From JAABTH01 sp964492615 (lineage in GTDB: Bacteria; Bacillota; Dethiobacteria; DTU022), in NCBI GenBank assembly GCA_964492615.1, contig CAZBKZ010000004.1, positions 1-64,000 on the forward strand: DNA of 64,000 bases, written 5' to 3'. A program made the translations under genes and the position numbers. Positions 31,939 through 40,360 of the stretch are shown here, one piece after another. The notes under the pieces are model-generated. The model did no database searches. It saw nothing but the letters and a program-made list of their open reading frames with translations, and was not told where the DNA came from. Every line of letters begins with the position of its first letter. Position 1 is the stretch's first letter.

Positions 31939-33416
31939 TGAACACAACTCTTGGTATCGGCATTCTTTTTGCTTATGTGGCTGTCCTGGTTTTAATCGGT
32001 TACCTGGGTGCAAGGGTTACCCGTAAAACCAGGGAAGATTATTTCCTTGCCGGTAGGGGTCTGGGTAGTTTTGCAATCTTTATGGCTCTTTTTGCCAGCA
32101 ATATTACGGCCTTCACAATCATCGGTCATGCAGGTTTGGCATACGAAGTTGGTTACGGCGCCTACGGTTATGTAATCGGTTGGAGTATTTTTATCACCCC
32201 CTTCACTTATTACCTGGTAGGATACCGGTCGTGGCTTCTGGGGAAACGCTATGGCTATGCCACCCAGCCCCAGGTTTTCGGTGGAATATTTAACAGCCGC
32301 CCGGTAGCGCTGCTCTTTACAGTTTTACTTCTCTACTATACCCTTCCTTACCTGGTGGTCAGTATTATTGGGGGCAGCCTCGCCTTCACGACAATATCCG
32401 AGGGTGCTCTTCCATACTGGTTAGCCAGCATGATTATAATTGCTGTTTCCCTTGTTTACACCATTCCAGCCGGCCTGCGCGGTACTGTCTGGACTGATAT
32501 ATTTCAGGGGTTGGTTTTTCTTGTGGTGGCAGTGCTGCTGCTCTTTGCAGTAGCCAGGTCGCTCGGAGGGTTTGCCGAGATAACCGGGCAAATTATGGTC
32601 GTTAACCCCGCCATGCTGCAGCGTGACCTTTCTCCGGTTATCGCCCCGATTAACTGGTTCAGTTTTTCTTTTGTCAACTCAATTGCCGTAATTGTTTTTC
32701 CCCAGATGTATACCCGTATTCTTGCCGCCCGCAGCAGCGACAAATTAAAAAAGGTTAGCCTCTATTACCCCCTGGCCCTGGCCGGAATATTTGGTGTTTC
32801 CACTCTCCTGGGGGTCTGGGGTTCTATAGCCGTCCCGGGCCTGGTGGGCAAAGATGCGGACTACATAGTGCCGATGCTGATTCAGCAGTACTTGACCCCG
32901 GTCTGGACAGTTCTCGGTCTGGTGGTCATCCTGGCTATTGTAAAATCGTCAATTGATTCGCAGCTGCTTTCCGTTTCCCATATTGTAACTGATGATCTTT
33001 TAACCCGTTTTCGTAAGGTAAGCAGCGGGCAGGCAGTTTTCCTGGGCCGCATATTACTGATTGTTTTTGCCGCTGCGGCCTACTATATAGCCCTGATTCG
33101 TCCCTCAGCGATTCTCAATATAGCTGCCTTTGCTTTTTCCGGGTTTTCAATCATGCTTCCGGTAATGATCGGCGCCCTCTACTGGCCCCGTGCGACAAAA
33201 CAGGGAGCCTGTGCCGCCCTGGTCATTCCGGCTATTATGCTTCACCTCTGGTATTTGGGCATCTTGCCCGCAGCGACAACTCTCGGTTTTATGCCTGTAT
33301 TTCCGGCATTTATTCTTGCCATAGTGATCCTGGTTGTTGTTTCTTATCTCACACCTGCCCCGGATGCCGGGCAGAGAGAAAAAATATTTGGCTTTTTTGC
33401 CCAAACCTTTAAATAG
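31938..33416 (+). CDS. Sodium/solute symporter (SSS family)
   Basis: The 492-residue protein has about 13 membrane helices in the SSS/SLC5 pattern: TRKTREDYFLAGRGLGSFAIFMALFAS is cut here to its key part EDYFLAGR, followed by a broken helix 1, YTIPAGLRGTVWTDIFQG and RILAARSSDKL. These proteins import organic acids, amino acids or vitamins with sodium. The DUF3311 partner upstream is typical of a subgroup whose substrate is not settled, so no solute is named. The gene uses the SD GGGGAG within the DUF3311 end. Confidence 0.88.
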   Translation: MNTTLGIGILFAYVAVLVLIGYLGARVTRKTREDYFLAGRGLGSFAIFMALFASNITAFTIIGHAGLAYEVGYGAYGYVIGWSIFITPFTYYLVGYRSWLLGKRYGYATQPQVFGGIFNSRPVALLFTVLLLYYTLPYLVVSIIGGSLAFTTISEGALPYWLASMIIIAVSLVYTIPAGLRGTVWTDIFQGLVFLVVAVLLLFAVARSLGGFAEITGQIMVVNPAMLQRDLSPVIAPINWFSFSFVNSIAVIVFPQMYTRILAARSSDKLKKVSLYYPLALAGIFGVSTLLGVWGSIAVPGLVGKDADYIVPMLIQQYLTPVWTVLGLVVILAIVKSSIDSQLLSVSHIVTDDLLTRFRKVSSGQAVFLGRILLIVFAAAAYYIALIRPSAILNIAAFAFSGFSIMLPVMIGALYWPRATKQGACAALVIPAIMLHLWYLGILPAATTLGFMPVFPAFILAIVILVVVSYLTPAPDAGQREKIFGFFAQTFK

Positions 33417-33480
33417 AGTGATACCGATCATTCTAAATATTCAAAAATACTACTAATCGGAGCATAAATTACAGCAGCGG

Positions 33481-35994
33481 ATGAAGCCGAAAAATGAATT
33501 TACTATTTTAACCCGGACTATCGACTTTTTATTCCGTAGGCACCTGGTCATAATTGCCATTGCCTATATTGCCGGTATTACTGCCTCTTATTTAAGGGCT
33601 GGCAGCGCCGGTTTTCTGTTTTATTTCAGTTGTTTACCCGTTGTTGTGATTCTGGCGCTGGCTGCAATTAAAGCACTGGATCTATTCCGGGCAGTTCTTT
33701 TTCTTTTCGTTTTTGCAGCCGGCTGGGCTGCTTTTTATTTTTCCTTTCAAACTCCCGCCGGCAGCATTGTTAATTATGCCGGGGAGCCGGTTTATGTTGA
33801 AGGCACTGTGTCAGAGGAACCCCTGGTTTTTGCCGACTATAGTGAATATCAGCTTAGTGTAGCTCTGGTTGAAACTAAAATCGACCGATTCCCGGCAACA
33901 GGAGTTCTCCTGGTCAGGGTTTACGGCCAGGCGGAAGAGCATTTCAAGTATGGTGAAAAACTTCGGGTCAGGGGCACGGTTGTCGAAGCCAGGGGGATGC
34001 GTAACCCCGGTGGTTTTGATTACAATTATTACCTGAAAAGTCGCGGTATCGATGCTCTGATTTATCCTTCAGGGGCTATGGTTGAATCCCTGGGCAGCGA
34101 AGATTTAAATGAACTGGCCGGCCTGGCAGTAAATTTACGAATGGAACTTGTTAACAATATTGAAAAAGCCCTTCCGGAACCTGCCGGTAACCTTCTTAGC
34201 GCTATTTTGTTCGGTCAGAAACACAGGCTGCCAACCCGGGTTGAAGAAAACTTCAGGAAAGCCGGGGCGGGTCACCTGATGGCTGTTTCAGGGCTGCATG
34301 TTGGGCTTGTGGCTGCCCTGGTTGCCGGTTTGTTTCGCTTGTTTGGATTAAAGGGGCGCTTTCCCCTCGTTGTGGCAATACTGCTGGTTATTGCTTATGC
34401 CTGCCTGACCGGGCTGAGACCGTCTGCTGTCAGGGCTGCCCTGATGGTATCGGCAGCCCTTGGTGCGCTTATACTTGACAGGGAACAAGATCTACCCTCG
34501 GCTATTGCCTTTGCCGCCCTGGTTACCCTAGTTTACAATCCCCTGTTGCTCTTTACCGTCGGCTTTCAGCTTTCTTATGCCGCCACCCTGGCCATAATCT
34601 ATGCTGGTAAACCGCTTTCCGGTCTTTTATCGGCGCTGCACTGCCCCCGGTTTCTAAATGCCCCCCTGACAGTGACCCTGGCAGCCCAGCTGGGAGTAAT
34701 TCCCCTGACCGTCTACCATTTTTACACCCTGAGCACAGGTGCTCTTCTTTTTAACCTGGTCCTGATGCCGCTAATGGGGCTCATAGTTGGGTTCGGTATG
34801 TCGGGAGCAGTTATTAGTCTCTTTTTACCCCGGATAGGCGCACTGCTGATAAACGCCTCTTACCCCCTGCTTGAAATGATGATTAAAATAACTTCTTTGG
34901 GAGATCATCCTCTTCTATATATGCCTGTGCGTCCGCCAGGCCTGGCAATGATTATTGGCTACTATATTGTCTGTCTGATTATTATTTTCTTTTACTACAA
35001 GCGGCAGGACGGATTGTTAACGGGTGGGAATGATTCTTCTCCTGAACGGATTATCGCCGCCAGGATAATTGCATTCTTGAAACTGGAGAAGGTTGGAACA
35101 GGCAGGGTTATTATCTTTATCCTGGCTGTAGTTGTTATTATAGCCTGGGGAGGAATATATTACGGTGATGTTCACGCCCTCAGGGTAACCTTTATTGATG
35201 TCGGCCAGGGCGCATCGGCTTTTATTGAATCTCCCTGCGGGGCAACGATACTGATCGATGCCGGGGGTAAACCGGCTTACTATGGCGATCCGGGAGAAGT
35301 TGGTGAGATGATAGTCATGCCTTTTCTTTTGTATAAAGGTGTGAAAAAAATTGATCTGGCAGTAATCACCCACCCCCACGAAGATCATTACGGCGGTTTT
35401 ATTCCCCTGGTCGATCATTTTTCTATTGGGAAAATGTTGATTTCACCTGTTCAGGGTGAGGCGGATTACTATATTAGCCTGCTTGAAAATACCCGTTTAA
35501 AAAACATAACTGTCGAAGAGGTTATAGAAGGACAGGTTTGGGCTTTCCCCTGCGGTTTACTCTTGGAGGTTAAAGGGCCGCCAACCACTTTGTATCAATC
35601 CACTTCAAGCGATCTGAACAACAATTCCGTGGTGATTATGCTCCATTACGGCGAATATAAAATCCTTTTTACTGGTGATATAGAGGATACGGCAGTCGGC
35701 GATTTGCTTGCCCGTGATGCCGGCCTGGGAGCCGATTTATTACAAATTCCTCATCATGGCGGTTACCTTGCACTTATGCCGCAGCTGCTCGAAGCAGTTG
35801 ACCCTTATGCGGCGGTAATTCAGGTTGGCACCAATTCTTTCGGACATCCCCATTCAGAGATTATTCAAGCCCTGCAGATTGCCGGAGTTCAGATATTCCG
35901 CAACGATCATCATGGGGCGGTAACAGTTACAATTAATAGCAGGGGGATGGAAATACAAACAACTGAAGAAAACAGAGCGGTTATGCTGCAATAA
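33481..35994 (+). CDS. comEC: ComEC/Rec2 DNA uptake channel
   Basis: The 837-residue protein has the three ComEC parts. An N-terminal OB-like DUF4131 region follows the first helices (about 30-180). The Competence membrane core covers about 225-490 and includes GHLMAVSGLHVGLVAALVAG and GLRPSAVRAALM. A metallo-beta-lactamase-like domain at about 565-820 has TFIDVGQGASAFIE, THPHEDHYGG near residue 630, TGDIED and PHHGG. It forms the inner-membrane pore for single-stranded DNA in transformation, and the nuclease-like domain may degrade one strand. ComEA lies 18 kb away. The SD before ATG 33481 is weak. Confidence 0.93.
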   Translation: MKPKNEFTILTRTIDFLFRRHLVIIAIAYIAGITASYLRAGSAGFLFYFSCLPVVVILALAAIKALDLFRAVLFLFVFAAGWAAFYFSFQTPAGSIVNYAGEPVYVEGTVSEEPLVFADYSEYQLSVALVETKIDRFPATGVLLVRVYGQAEEHFKYGEKLRVRGTVVEARGMRNPGGFDYNYYLKSRGIDALIYPSGAMVESLGSEDLNELAGLAVNLRMELVNNIEKALPEPAGNLLSAILFGQKHRLPTRVEENFRKAGAGHLMAVSGLHVGLVAALVAGLFRLFGLKGRFPLVVAILLVIAYACLTGLRPSAVRAALMVSAALGALILDREQDLPSAIAFAALVTLVYNPLLLFTVGFQLSYAATLAIIYAGKPLSGLLSALHCPRFLNAPLTVTLAAQLGVIPLTVYHFYTLSTGALLFNLVLMPLMGLIVGFGMSGAVISLFLPRIGALLINASYPLLEMMIKITSLGDHPLLYMPVRPPGLAMIIGYYIVCLIIIFFYYKRQDGLLTGGNDSSPERIIAARIIAFLKLEKVGTGRVIIFILAVVVIIAWGGIYYGDVHALRVTFIDVGQGASAFIESPCGATILIDAGGKPAYYGDPGEVGEMIVMPFLLYKGVKKIDLAVITHPHEDHYGGFIPLVDHFSIGKMLISPVQGEADYYISLLENTRLKNITVEEVIEGQVWAFPCGLLLEVKGPPTTLYQSTSSDLNNNSVVIMLHYGEYKILFTGDIEDTAVGDLLARDAGLGADLLQIPHHGGYLALMPQLLEAVDPYAAVIQVGTNSFGHPHSEIIQALQIAGVQIFRNDHHGAVTVTINSRGMEIQTTEENRAVMLQ

Positions 35995-36082
35995 TTTTTT
36001 AATTAAACAGGAAATCATTCCGGACTGAACGAATAAAACAAGAAGTGTGACTTGAACGCTGATCAGGAAAGGCGGGAGCAGC

Positions 36083-36667
36083 ATTTTAGAACCGGAGATA
36101 GTAAGGCAGCTGGTTGTTAAAAACGACAACAATTCCCGGCGCGAACTTTTTGAAGCTTTTTATAGGCGTACATACTCCATTGTGTATCATATTCTCCGCA
36201 GTCATGAAAACGCAGAGGATATTACCCAGGATGCTTTTATTAAGGCCTTTCAAAATATAAGACAGCTTACGGACAAGGCAAAGTTTGCTGCCTGGTTGGC
36301 TGTTATTGCTTCAAACCTGGCCAGAAACTTTCTTAAACGAGAGAAAAAGATGATCATTACCGATGAACTGCCGGAAGTTAATCCAGATCAGCAGTCGCAT
36401 AACACTGAGGACGAAGCTTTACGCAGCCTGGAAACGGAGATAGTCAGAAAAGCTATTCGCGAGCTGCCCCCGGAACAGTACCAGGTGGTTGTTCTATACT
36501 ATTACCATGATCTTAAAGTTGATGAGATCGGTTCCATGCTGAAGATAAGCCCGGGAACGGTAAAGTCCCGTTTATATCGGGCCCGCGAGAAGATGTCAAA
36601 TTTGCTGGAACGCGATTGTATCCCTGTTTGTCATAATAACAGGGGAGGTGAGCGGAGTAATGATTGA
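36083..36667 (+). CDS. ECF-type RNA polymerase sigma factor (probable AUU start)
   Basis: Region 2 (ELFEAFYRRTYSIVYHILRS, then DITQDAFIKAFQNI) and region 4 (LPPEQYQVVVLYYYHDLK, KISPGTVKSRLYRAREKM) are those of an ECF sigma factor. The frame contains no ATG, GTG or TTG between its upstream stop (36053) and GTG 36182. That GTG would delete half of region 2, including the FEAFYRR part. A natural N-terminus LEPEIVRQLV begins right after ATT 36083, which lies behind GGAAAGGCGGGAG. AUU initiation, as in infC, would give 194 residues, the normal size. A start-codon mutation is the alternative. It overlaps the next gene by 8 nt. Confidence 0.75.
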   Translation: MLEPEIVRQLVVKNDNNSRRELFEAFYRRTYSIVYHILRSHENAEDITQDAFIKAFQNIRQLTDKAKFAAWLAVIASNLARNFLKREKKMIITDELPEVNPDQQSHNTEDEALRSLETEIVRKAIRELPPEQYQVVVLYYYHDLKVDEIGSMLKISPGTVKSRLYRAREKMSNLLERDCIPVCHNNRGGERSND

Positions 36668-37472
36668 ACAGGACAATTATAATATCGAACATCAGTTAAT
36701 CAGGGAAGCGCTGCAAAAAGAATTTGATTCAGTCGAAGCCCCGTCACCTTCCGGAAAATGGCAGCAGATTGAGCTCAGGCTTAAAGAACAGCGGTCCAGA
36801 CGTGGTTTTAAAGATTTTTCCTGGAGCCGCTGGGCGGCGGTTGCCGCAATTTTTCTGGTAGTTATTCTGAGCGGGATCGGTTTTTTCCGCTCAATTCCGC
36901 TTGGTTCACCGGCAGCAGACAGTGAAGCCCCGTCAGAAATAAATGAAGAATTGCTGGCAATGGACAGCGATAGCGAGCGCTCCGAAGAAAGTATGGCGGT
37001 TGCAGGAGATGTAGAAGCTCCGGTTGAGGAAGGTATCGCTATCATGCAGGAGGATGCCGGCAGCGGAGACGGTGATCAGGCGGGTTTCGGGGAGGTTGCT
37101 TCAACTGCTTCTGACTGGCCCCTGCTTTTGGCCGAAGAGTATCGATTATACAATACTATTATTCTCGATGAACGGGATGATATTAAATCTGAAGGAGCAA
37201 TATACAGGGCTGGAAACATCGAATTGATGTTGATTAAGACAAAAACATCTGATCAATCGCTGTCACAGTATGTTGAGTATTTGAGCGAGCTGATCGGGGT
37301 TGAGGTTGAACTGATCGGGGAGCTTGACCGTTACCTGCAGTTCACGGTTTTTGAAATGCCGGGCCTGGCCTGGCAAAACGATCGCCTTGACCAGGCCCTG
37401 TTTGTTGTTTCCGGCAACCTTGAGATTGTTGACCTTGAAGCGATTGCCGCGGAAATTGAGGGAAAGATCTAA
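36660..37472 (+). CDS. Membrane protein cotranscribed with the sigma factor, probable anti-sigma
   Basis: The 270-residue protein has a cytoplasmic N-terminal part of about 55 residues, one membrane helix (about 57-76, WAAVAAIFLVVILSGIGFF), an acidic low-complexity stretch and an outer domain of about 130 residues. The layout and the 8-nt overlap with the sigma gene suggest an anti-sigma factor. The HxxxCxxC zinc motif of classical zinc anti-sigmas is absent, so the binding mode would be different. ATG 36660 with SD GGGGAGGTGAG is preferred over GTG 36648. Signal sensed: unknown. Confidence 0.65.
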   Translation: MIEQDNYNIEHQLIREALQKEFDSVEAPSPSGKWQQIELRLKEQRSRRGFKDFSWSRWAAVAAIFLVVILSGIGFFRSIPLGSPAADSEAPSEINEELLAMDSDSERSEESMAVAGDVEAPVEEGIAIMQEDAGSGDGDQAGFGEVASTASDWPLLLAEEYRLYNTIILDERDDIKSEGAIYRAGNIELMLIKTKTSDQSLSQYVEYLSELIGVEVELIGELDRYLQFTVFEMPGLAWQNDRLDQALFVVSGNLEIVDLEAIAAEIEGKI

Positions 37473-37480
37473 GCCCTTTC

Positions 37481-38476
37481 TCAGGAAGGGTCTATATATT
37501 TCATCATCTTTCGCAGTTTCGATCCTACATCAACAAGTTTGTGTTTATTTTCAATTTTTCTCAGGGCTTTAAACCTGGGTTGATTTGCCTGGTTTTCGCC
37601 TACCCACTCCAGAGCAAACTGTCCGGTCTGGATTTCAGACAGGATTTTTTTCATTTCTTCACGCACCTGGTCGTTGATTATTCGCGGGCCGCGGGTTAAA
37701 TCACCATACTCGGCTGTATCGCTGACCGAATAACGCATTCTTTCCAGGCCACCTTCGTAAATAAGGTCAACGATCAATTTAAGTTCATGCAGGCACTCGA
37801 AATAAGCAATTTCCGGCTGGTAACCGGCATCGACCAGGGTGTCAAAACTGGCCTTGATCAGGGCTGACACACCACCGCAGAGGATAACCTGTTCGCCGAA
37901 CAGATCTGTTTCAGTTTCTTCCTGCAGGGTGGTTTCGATTACTCCCGCCCTGGTACTGCCGATACCCTTGGCATAGGCCAGGGCCAGTTCTTTTGCCTTG
38001 CCGGAGTAATCCTGGTGAACAGCCAACAGGGCAGGTACACCAGCGCCTTCCTTGTATAACCTGCGCAGCAGGTGGCCGGGACTCTTGGGAGCAATCATAA
38101 AAACATCCACGTTCTCCGGGGGCACAACCTGGTTGTAAATGATATTAAACCCGTGTGATACAACCAGGGCTTTCCCTTCTGTCAGGTAAGGCAGAACCGA
38201 CTCTTTGTAAACTGCAGGCTGAACGTTATCGCCGATTAAAATCTGGATAATGTCGGCTGCCTGGCAGGCTTCACTAACGGTAGCTACTTCCAGGCCATCC
38301 TTAATCACCTGGTCCCAGCTTTTGCTTTCGCGGTGCAGCCCGACTACCACATCGAGCCCGCTGTCTTTCAGGTTCTGCGCCTGGGAATGACCCTGGCTGC
38401 CGTAACCGAGGACGGCAATTTTTTTGTTTTTCAGAACGCTTAAGTCAGCGTCCTGGTCGTAGTACATGACTGGCAT
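37481..38476 (-). CDS. ilvC: Ketol-acid reductoisomerase
   Basis: The 331-residue class I enzyme converts 2-acetolactate to dihydroxyisovalerate with NADPH and Mg. GYGSQGHSQAQNLKDSG is the nucleotide site. The metal-binding acids lie in ETETDLFGEQVILCGG and YECLHELKLIVDLIYEGG. SD GGGGAGGA precedes the start. The gene stands alone, without ilvB, ilvN, ilvD or leu genes nearby, and converges on the anti-sigma gene with an 8-nt gap. A TATAAT (complement of 38520-38525) could be its -10, but no good -35 was found. Confidence 0.97.
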   Translation of the reverse strand: MPVMYYDQDADLSVLKNKKIAVLGYGSQGHSQAQNLKDSGLDVVVGLHRESKSWDQVIKDGLEVATVSEACQAADIIQILIGDNVQPAVYKESVLPYLTEGKALVVSHGFNIIYNQVVPPENVDVFMIAPKSPGHLLRRLYKEGAGVPALLAVHQDYSGKAKELALAYAKGIGSTRAGVIETTLQEETETDLFGEQVILCGGVSALIKASFDTLVDAGYQPEIAYFECLHELKLIVDLIYEGGLERMRYSVSDTAEYGDLTRGPRIINDQVREEMKKILSEIQTGQFALEWVGENQANQPRFKALRKIENKHKLVDVGSKLRKMMKYIDPS

Positions 38477-38665
38477 ATGATAATCCTCCCCATAAATATG
38501 ATAACCTTATTAATTAACCATTATATACTAAACTCCTGCTCGGATCTGCTTAAAAAACTGCTGGATGGATAATGTAAGTTAAAATCGTTCTCAATTTAGT
38601 GTATAATAAACAGCAGCAAGCCTGACTTTCACAGCAGGCATTAATTATAAGGAGGAGGATGTTTA

Positions 38666-39238
38666 ATGACTTTAAAAGGAACCCAAACAGAAAAAAATAT
38701 CTTAACGGCGTTTGCCGGTGAATCGCAGGCCCGGAATCGTTACACCTATTTTGCCAGCCAGGCGAAGAAAGACGGGTATGTGCAGATCCAGGCCGTATTT
38801 GAGGAAACAGCTAACCAGGAAAAAGAGCACGCCAAGCGACTGTTTAAACTGCTTGAAGGCGGTGAACTGGAGATTCAGGCATCATTTCCTGCCGGGGTTA
38901 TCGGAACCACCATGGAGAACCTGAAGGAAGCAGCCGGTGGAGAAAATTACGAGTGGACTGACATGTATCCCGGTTTTGCCAAAACAGCCCGTGAAGAAGG
39001 TTTTAGCGATATAGCCGATATGTTTGAGTCGATAGCGGTTGCCGAAAAACAGCATGAAAAGCGTTATCTCGGTTTGCTGGCCAATCTGGAAAAAGGAACT
39101 GTGTTTAAAAAAGAAAAGCCGGTTAGGTGGTTCTGCCGCAACTGCGGGTATATCCATGAAGGAGAAGAGGCTCCTGAACTCTGCCCTTCCTGTGATCATC
39201 CCCAGGCCCACTTTGAAGTTGTTTGTGAAAACTGGTAA
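38666..39238 (+). CDS. rbr: Rubrerythrin
   Basis: The 190-residue protein is a complete rubrerythrin. The four-helix di-iron domain has LTAFAGESQARNRY, EETANQEKEHAKRL and VAEKQHEKRY. A C-terminal rubredoxin domain holds two Cys pairs (CRNCGYIHEG and CPSCDHP) for one iron. It reduces hydrogen peroxide in anaerobes. SD GGAGGAGG precedes ATG 38666. TTAAAA (38579-38584) with TATAAT (38602-38607), 17 nt apart, is a plausible promoter. A long hairpin follows the stop. Confidence 0.97.
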   Translation: MTLKGTQTEKNILTAFAGESQARNRYTYFASQAKKDGYVQIQAVFEETANQEKEHAKRLFKLLEGGELEIQASFPAGVIGTTMENLKEAAGGENYEWTDMYPGFAKTAREEGFSDIADMFESIAVAEKQHEKRYLGLLANLEKGTVFKKEKPVRWFCRNCGYIHEGEEAPELCPSCDHPQAHFEVVCENW

Positions 39239-39245
39239 AATAAAA

Positions 39246-39273
39246 CAGACCCGGCTTCCTGAAGCCGGGTCTG
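39246..39273. terminator. 13-bp hairpin after rubrerythrin
   Basis: CAGACCCGGCTTC and GAAGCCGGGTCTG form a perfect 13-bp stem with a 2-nt loop directly after the rbr stop. No T-run follows on the plus strand, but an A-rich tract precedes it, so it would be a better terminator on the minus strand. It may also protect the rbr mRNA end. Confidence 0.6.
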
Positions 39274-39319
39274 TCCTGTCAATCATGCAATCTTTACAGC
39301 TGCAGGGGAGGCTATATAA

Positions 39320-40096
39320 TTGAAACTGGTGAGATTTATGGTGGATCAGAGTATAAAATACGGCCTGGTGGAAGAAAACCTGTACAGGGTGGTCAGGTTT
39401 GCTGTTGATGATTGGTGCGGGTTTCCCCTCACTAAAACTGATGAAATGTTCAACCCGGCAGAGGTCCGACTTCTTGCTCCCTGTGAGCCTTCTAAAATAA
39501 TCTGTCTTGGCCTGAACTACCGCCGCCATGCCGAAGAAGTTAAGCTGGATCTCCCCAGGAAACCGATTATATTCTTAAAGCCTTCAACGGCTGTTACTGC
39601 ACCGGATTCCCCCATTCTTTTTCCACCCCAGAGCAAGAGGGTGGATTACGAGGCCGAACTTGGTGTAGTTATCGGTCGCCGCACATACAGGGTGCAAAAA
39701 GAAAAAGCCCTGGATCAGGTATTCGGTTATACCTGTGGCAATGATGTAACGGCCAGGGATAAACAGCCTGCGCACGGCCAGTGGACCTATGCTAAAAGTT
39801 TTGATACATTTTGTCCCCTTGGTCCGGTTATCGAGACATCAATCAGCGATCCGGAGACCCTGCAGCTCAAAGGATATCTGAACGGAAAACTGGTGCAGGA
39901 AACCTCAACTGCCGACCACCTCTTTTCTGTGGCGGAAATAATTGAGTTTGTTTCCGGGTGCATGACATTGCTGCCCGGTGATGTTATACTAACCGGGACC
40001 CCGGCCGGTATCGGGCCCATGGTTCCGGGAGATCACTTTACTGTTGAAATCGAGGGGATCGGATCGCTTAGTAATTTTGTCAAAAAATATGAATAA
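39320..40096 (+). CDS. FAH-family hydrolase/isomerase
   Basis: The 258-residue protein belongs to the fumarylacetoacetate hydrolase fold (COG0179). Metal ligands lie in VDYEAELGVVIG and in the later GNDVTARDKQ region, and CPLGPVIETS and GDVILTGTPAGIGPM are typical. Members act on 2-oxo acids such as acylpyruvates or oxaloacetate, or in aromatic breakdown. The short, general type here cannot be assigned to one substrate, and no pathway genes lie nearby. TTG 39320 follows SD GGGGAGG. Confidence 0.88.
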   Translation: MKLVRFMVDQSIKYGLVEENLYRVVRFAVDDWCGFPLTKTDEMFNPAEVRLLAPCEPSKIICLGLNYRRHAEEVKLDLPRKPIIFLKPSTAVTAPDSPILFPPQSKRVDYEAELGVVIGRRTYRVQKEKALDQVFGYTCGNDVTARDKQPAHGQWTYAKSFDTFCPLGPVIETSISDPETLQLKGYLNGKLVQETSTADHLFSVAEIIEFVSGCMTLLPGDVILTGTPAGIGPMVPGDHFTVEIEGIGSLSNFVKKYE

Positions 40097-40144
40097 ATCT
40101 AAAAAGAGTATTTTAATAATAAGCTTTTTTTAAGCAAAATAGTG

Positions 40145-40173
40145 TTGTCATCACCGGCATGATCGTTTATAAT
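40145..40173 (+). promoter_or_regulatory. Sigma-A promoter of trkA
   Basis: -35 TTGTCA (40145-40150), 17-nt spacer, -10 TATAAT (40168-40173). It starts a leader of about 180 nt. Confidence 0.8.
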
Positions 40174-40179
40174 AAAGAA

Positions 40180-40334
40180 AGTTAACAGGACCTATTAAGG
40201 TATTGCCGGTCAGAGGCAGTGCCGATAAGCCACGGGGTTCAAATAAAAAGAACTTCCGGGCTGCTGGTCAGGTATAAATTTTGTTATCAACTTTTTCTCC
40301 CTGATGAGGCAGCGTAGCCGCTGTCTCTTTTTTT
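40180..40334 (+). promoter_or_regulatory. Structured leader of trkA, riboswitch candidate
   Basis: CCGGTCAG (40206-40213) pairs with CTGCTGG (40261-40267) with one bulge. That stem encloses GGC/GCC and a GGTTC/GAAC hairpin, giving an aptamer-like three-way fold. TCAGG (40268-40272) can pair with CCTGA (40300-40304), next to a terminator at 40308-40334. This aptamer plus terminator layout ahead of a potassium transporter suggests ligand control. Potassium genes are often under the c-di-AMP (ydaO) riboswitch, but I do not see that consensus here. Confidence 0.5.
40308..40334 (+). terminator. Leader terminator upstream of trkA
   Basis: GGCAGCG (40308-40314) pairs with CGCTGTC (40319-40325), including one G-U pair, with a TAGC loop and a T-rich tail. 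It ends 26 nt before the trkA start, so it must be conditional for trkA to be expressed from the promoter at 40145. Confidence 0.8.
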
Positions 40335-40360
40335 AACAGAAAGGAAGGAAGGTTTTTTTT

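Noticed and set aside
36182..36667. GTG 36182 as start of the sigma factor
   Set aside because: It would cut off the first part of sigma region 2, which is well preserved upstream in the same frame.
37481..38640. T-box or leucine/valine leader for ilvC
   Set aside because: No T-box sequence or specifier stem is visible upstream of ilvC on the minus strand.
40180..40334. c-di-AMP (ydaO) riboswitch before trkA
   Set aside because: The conserved purine-rich blocks of that family are not evident; left as an unassigned leader.
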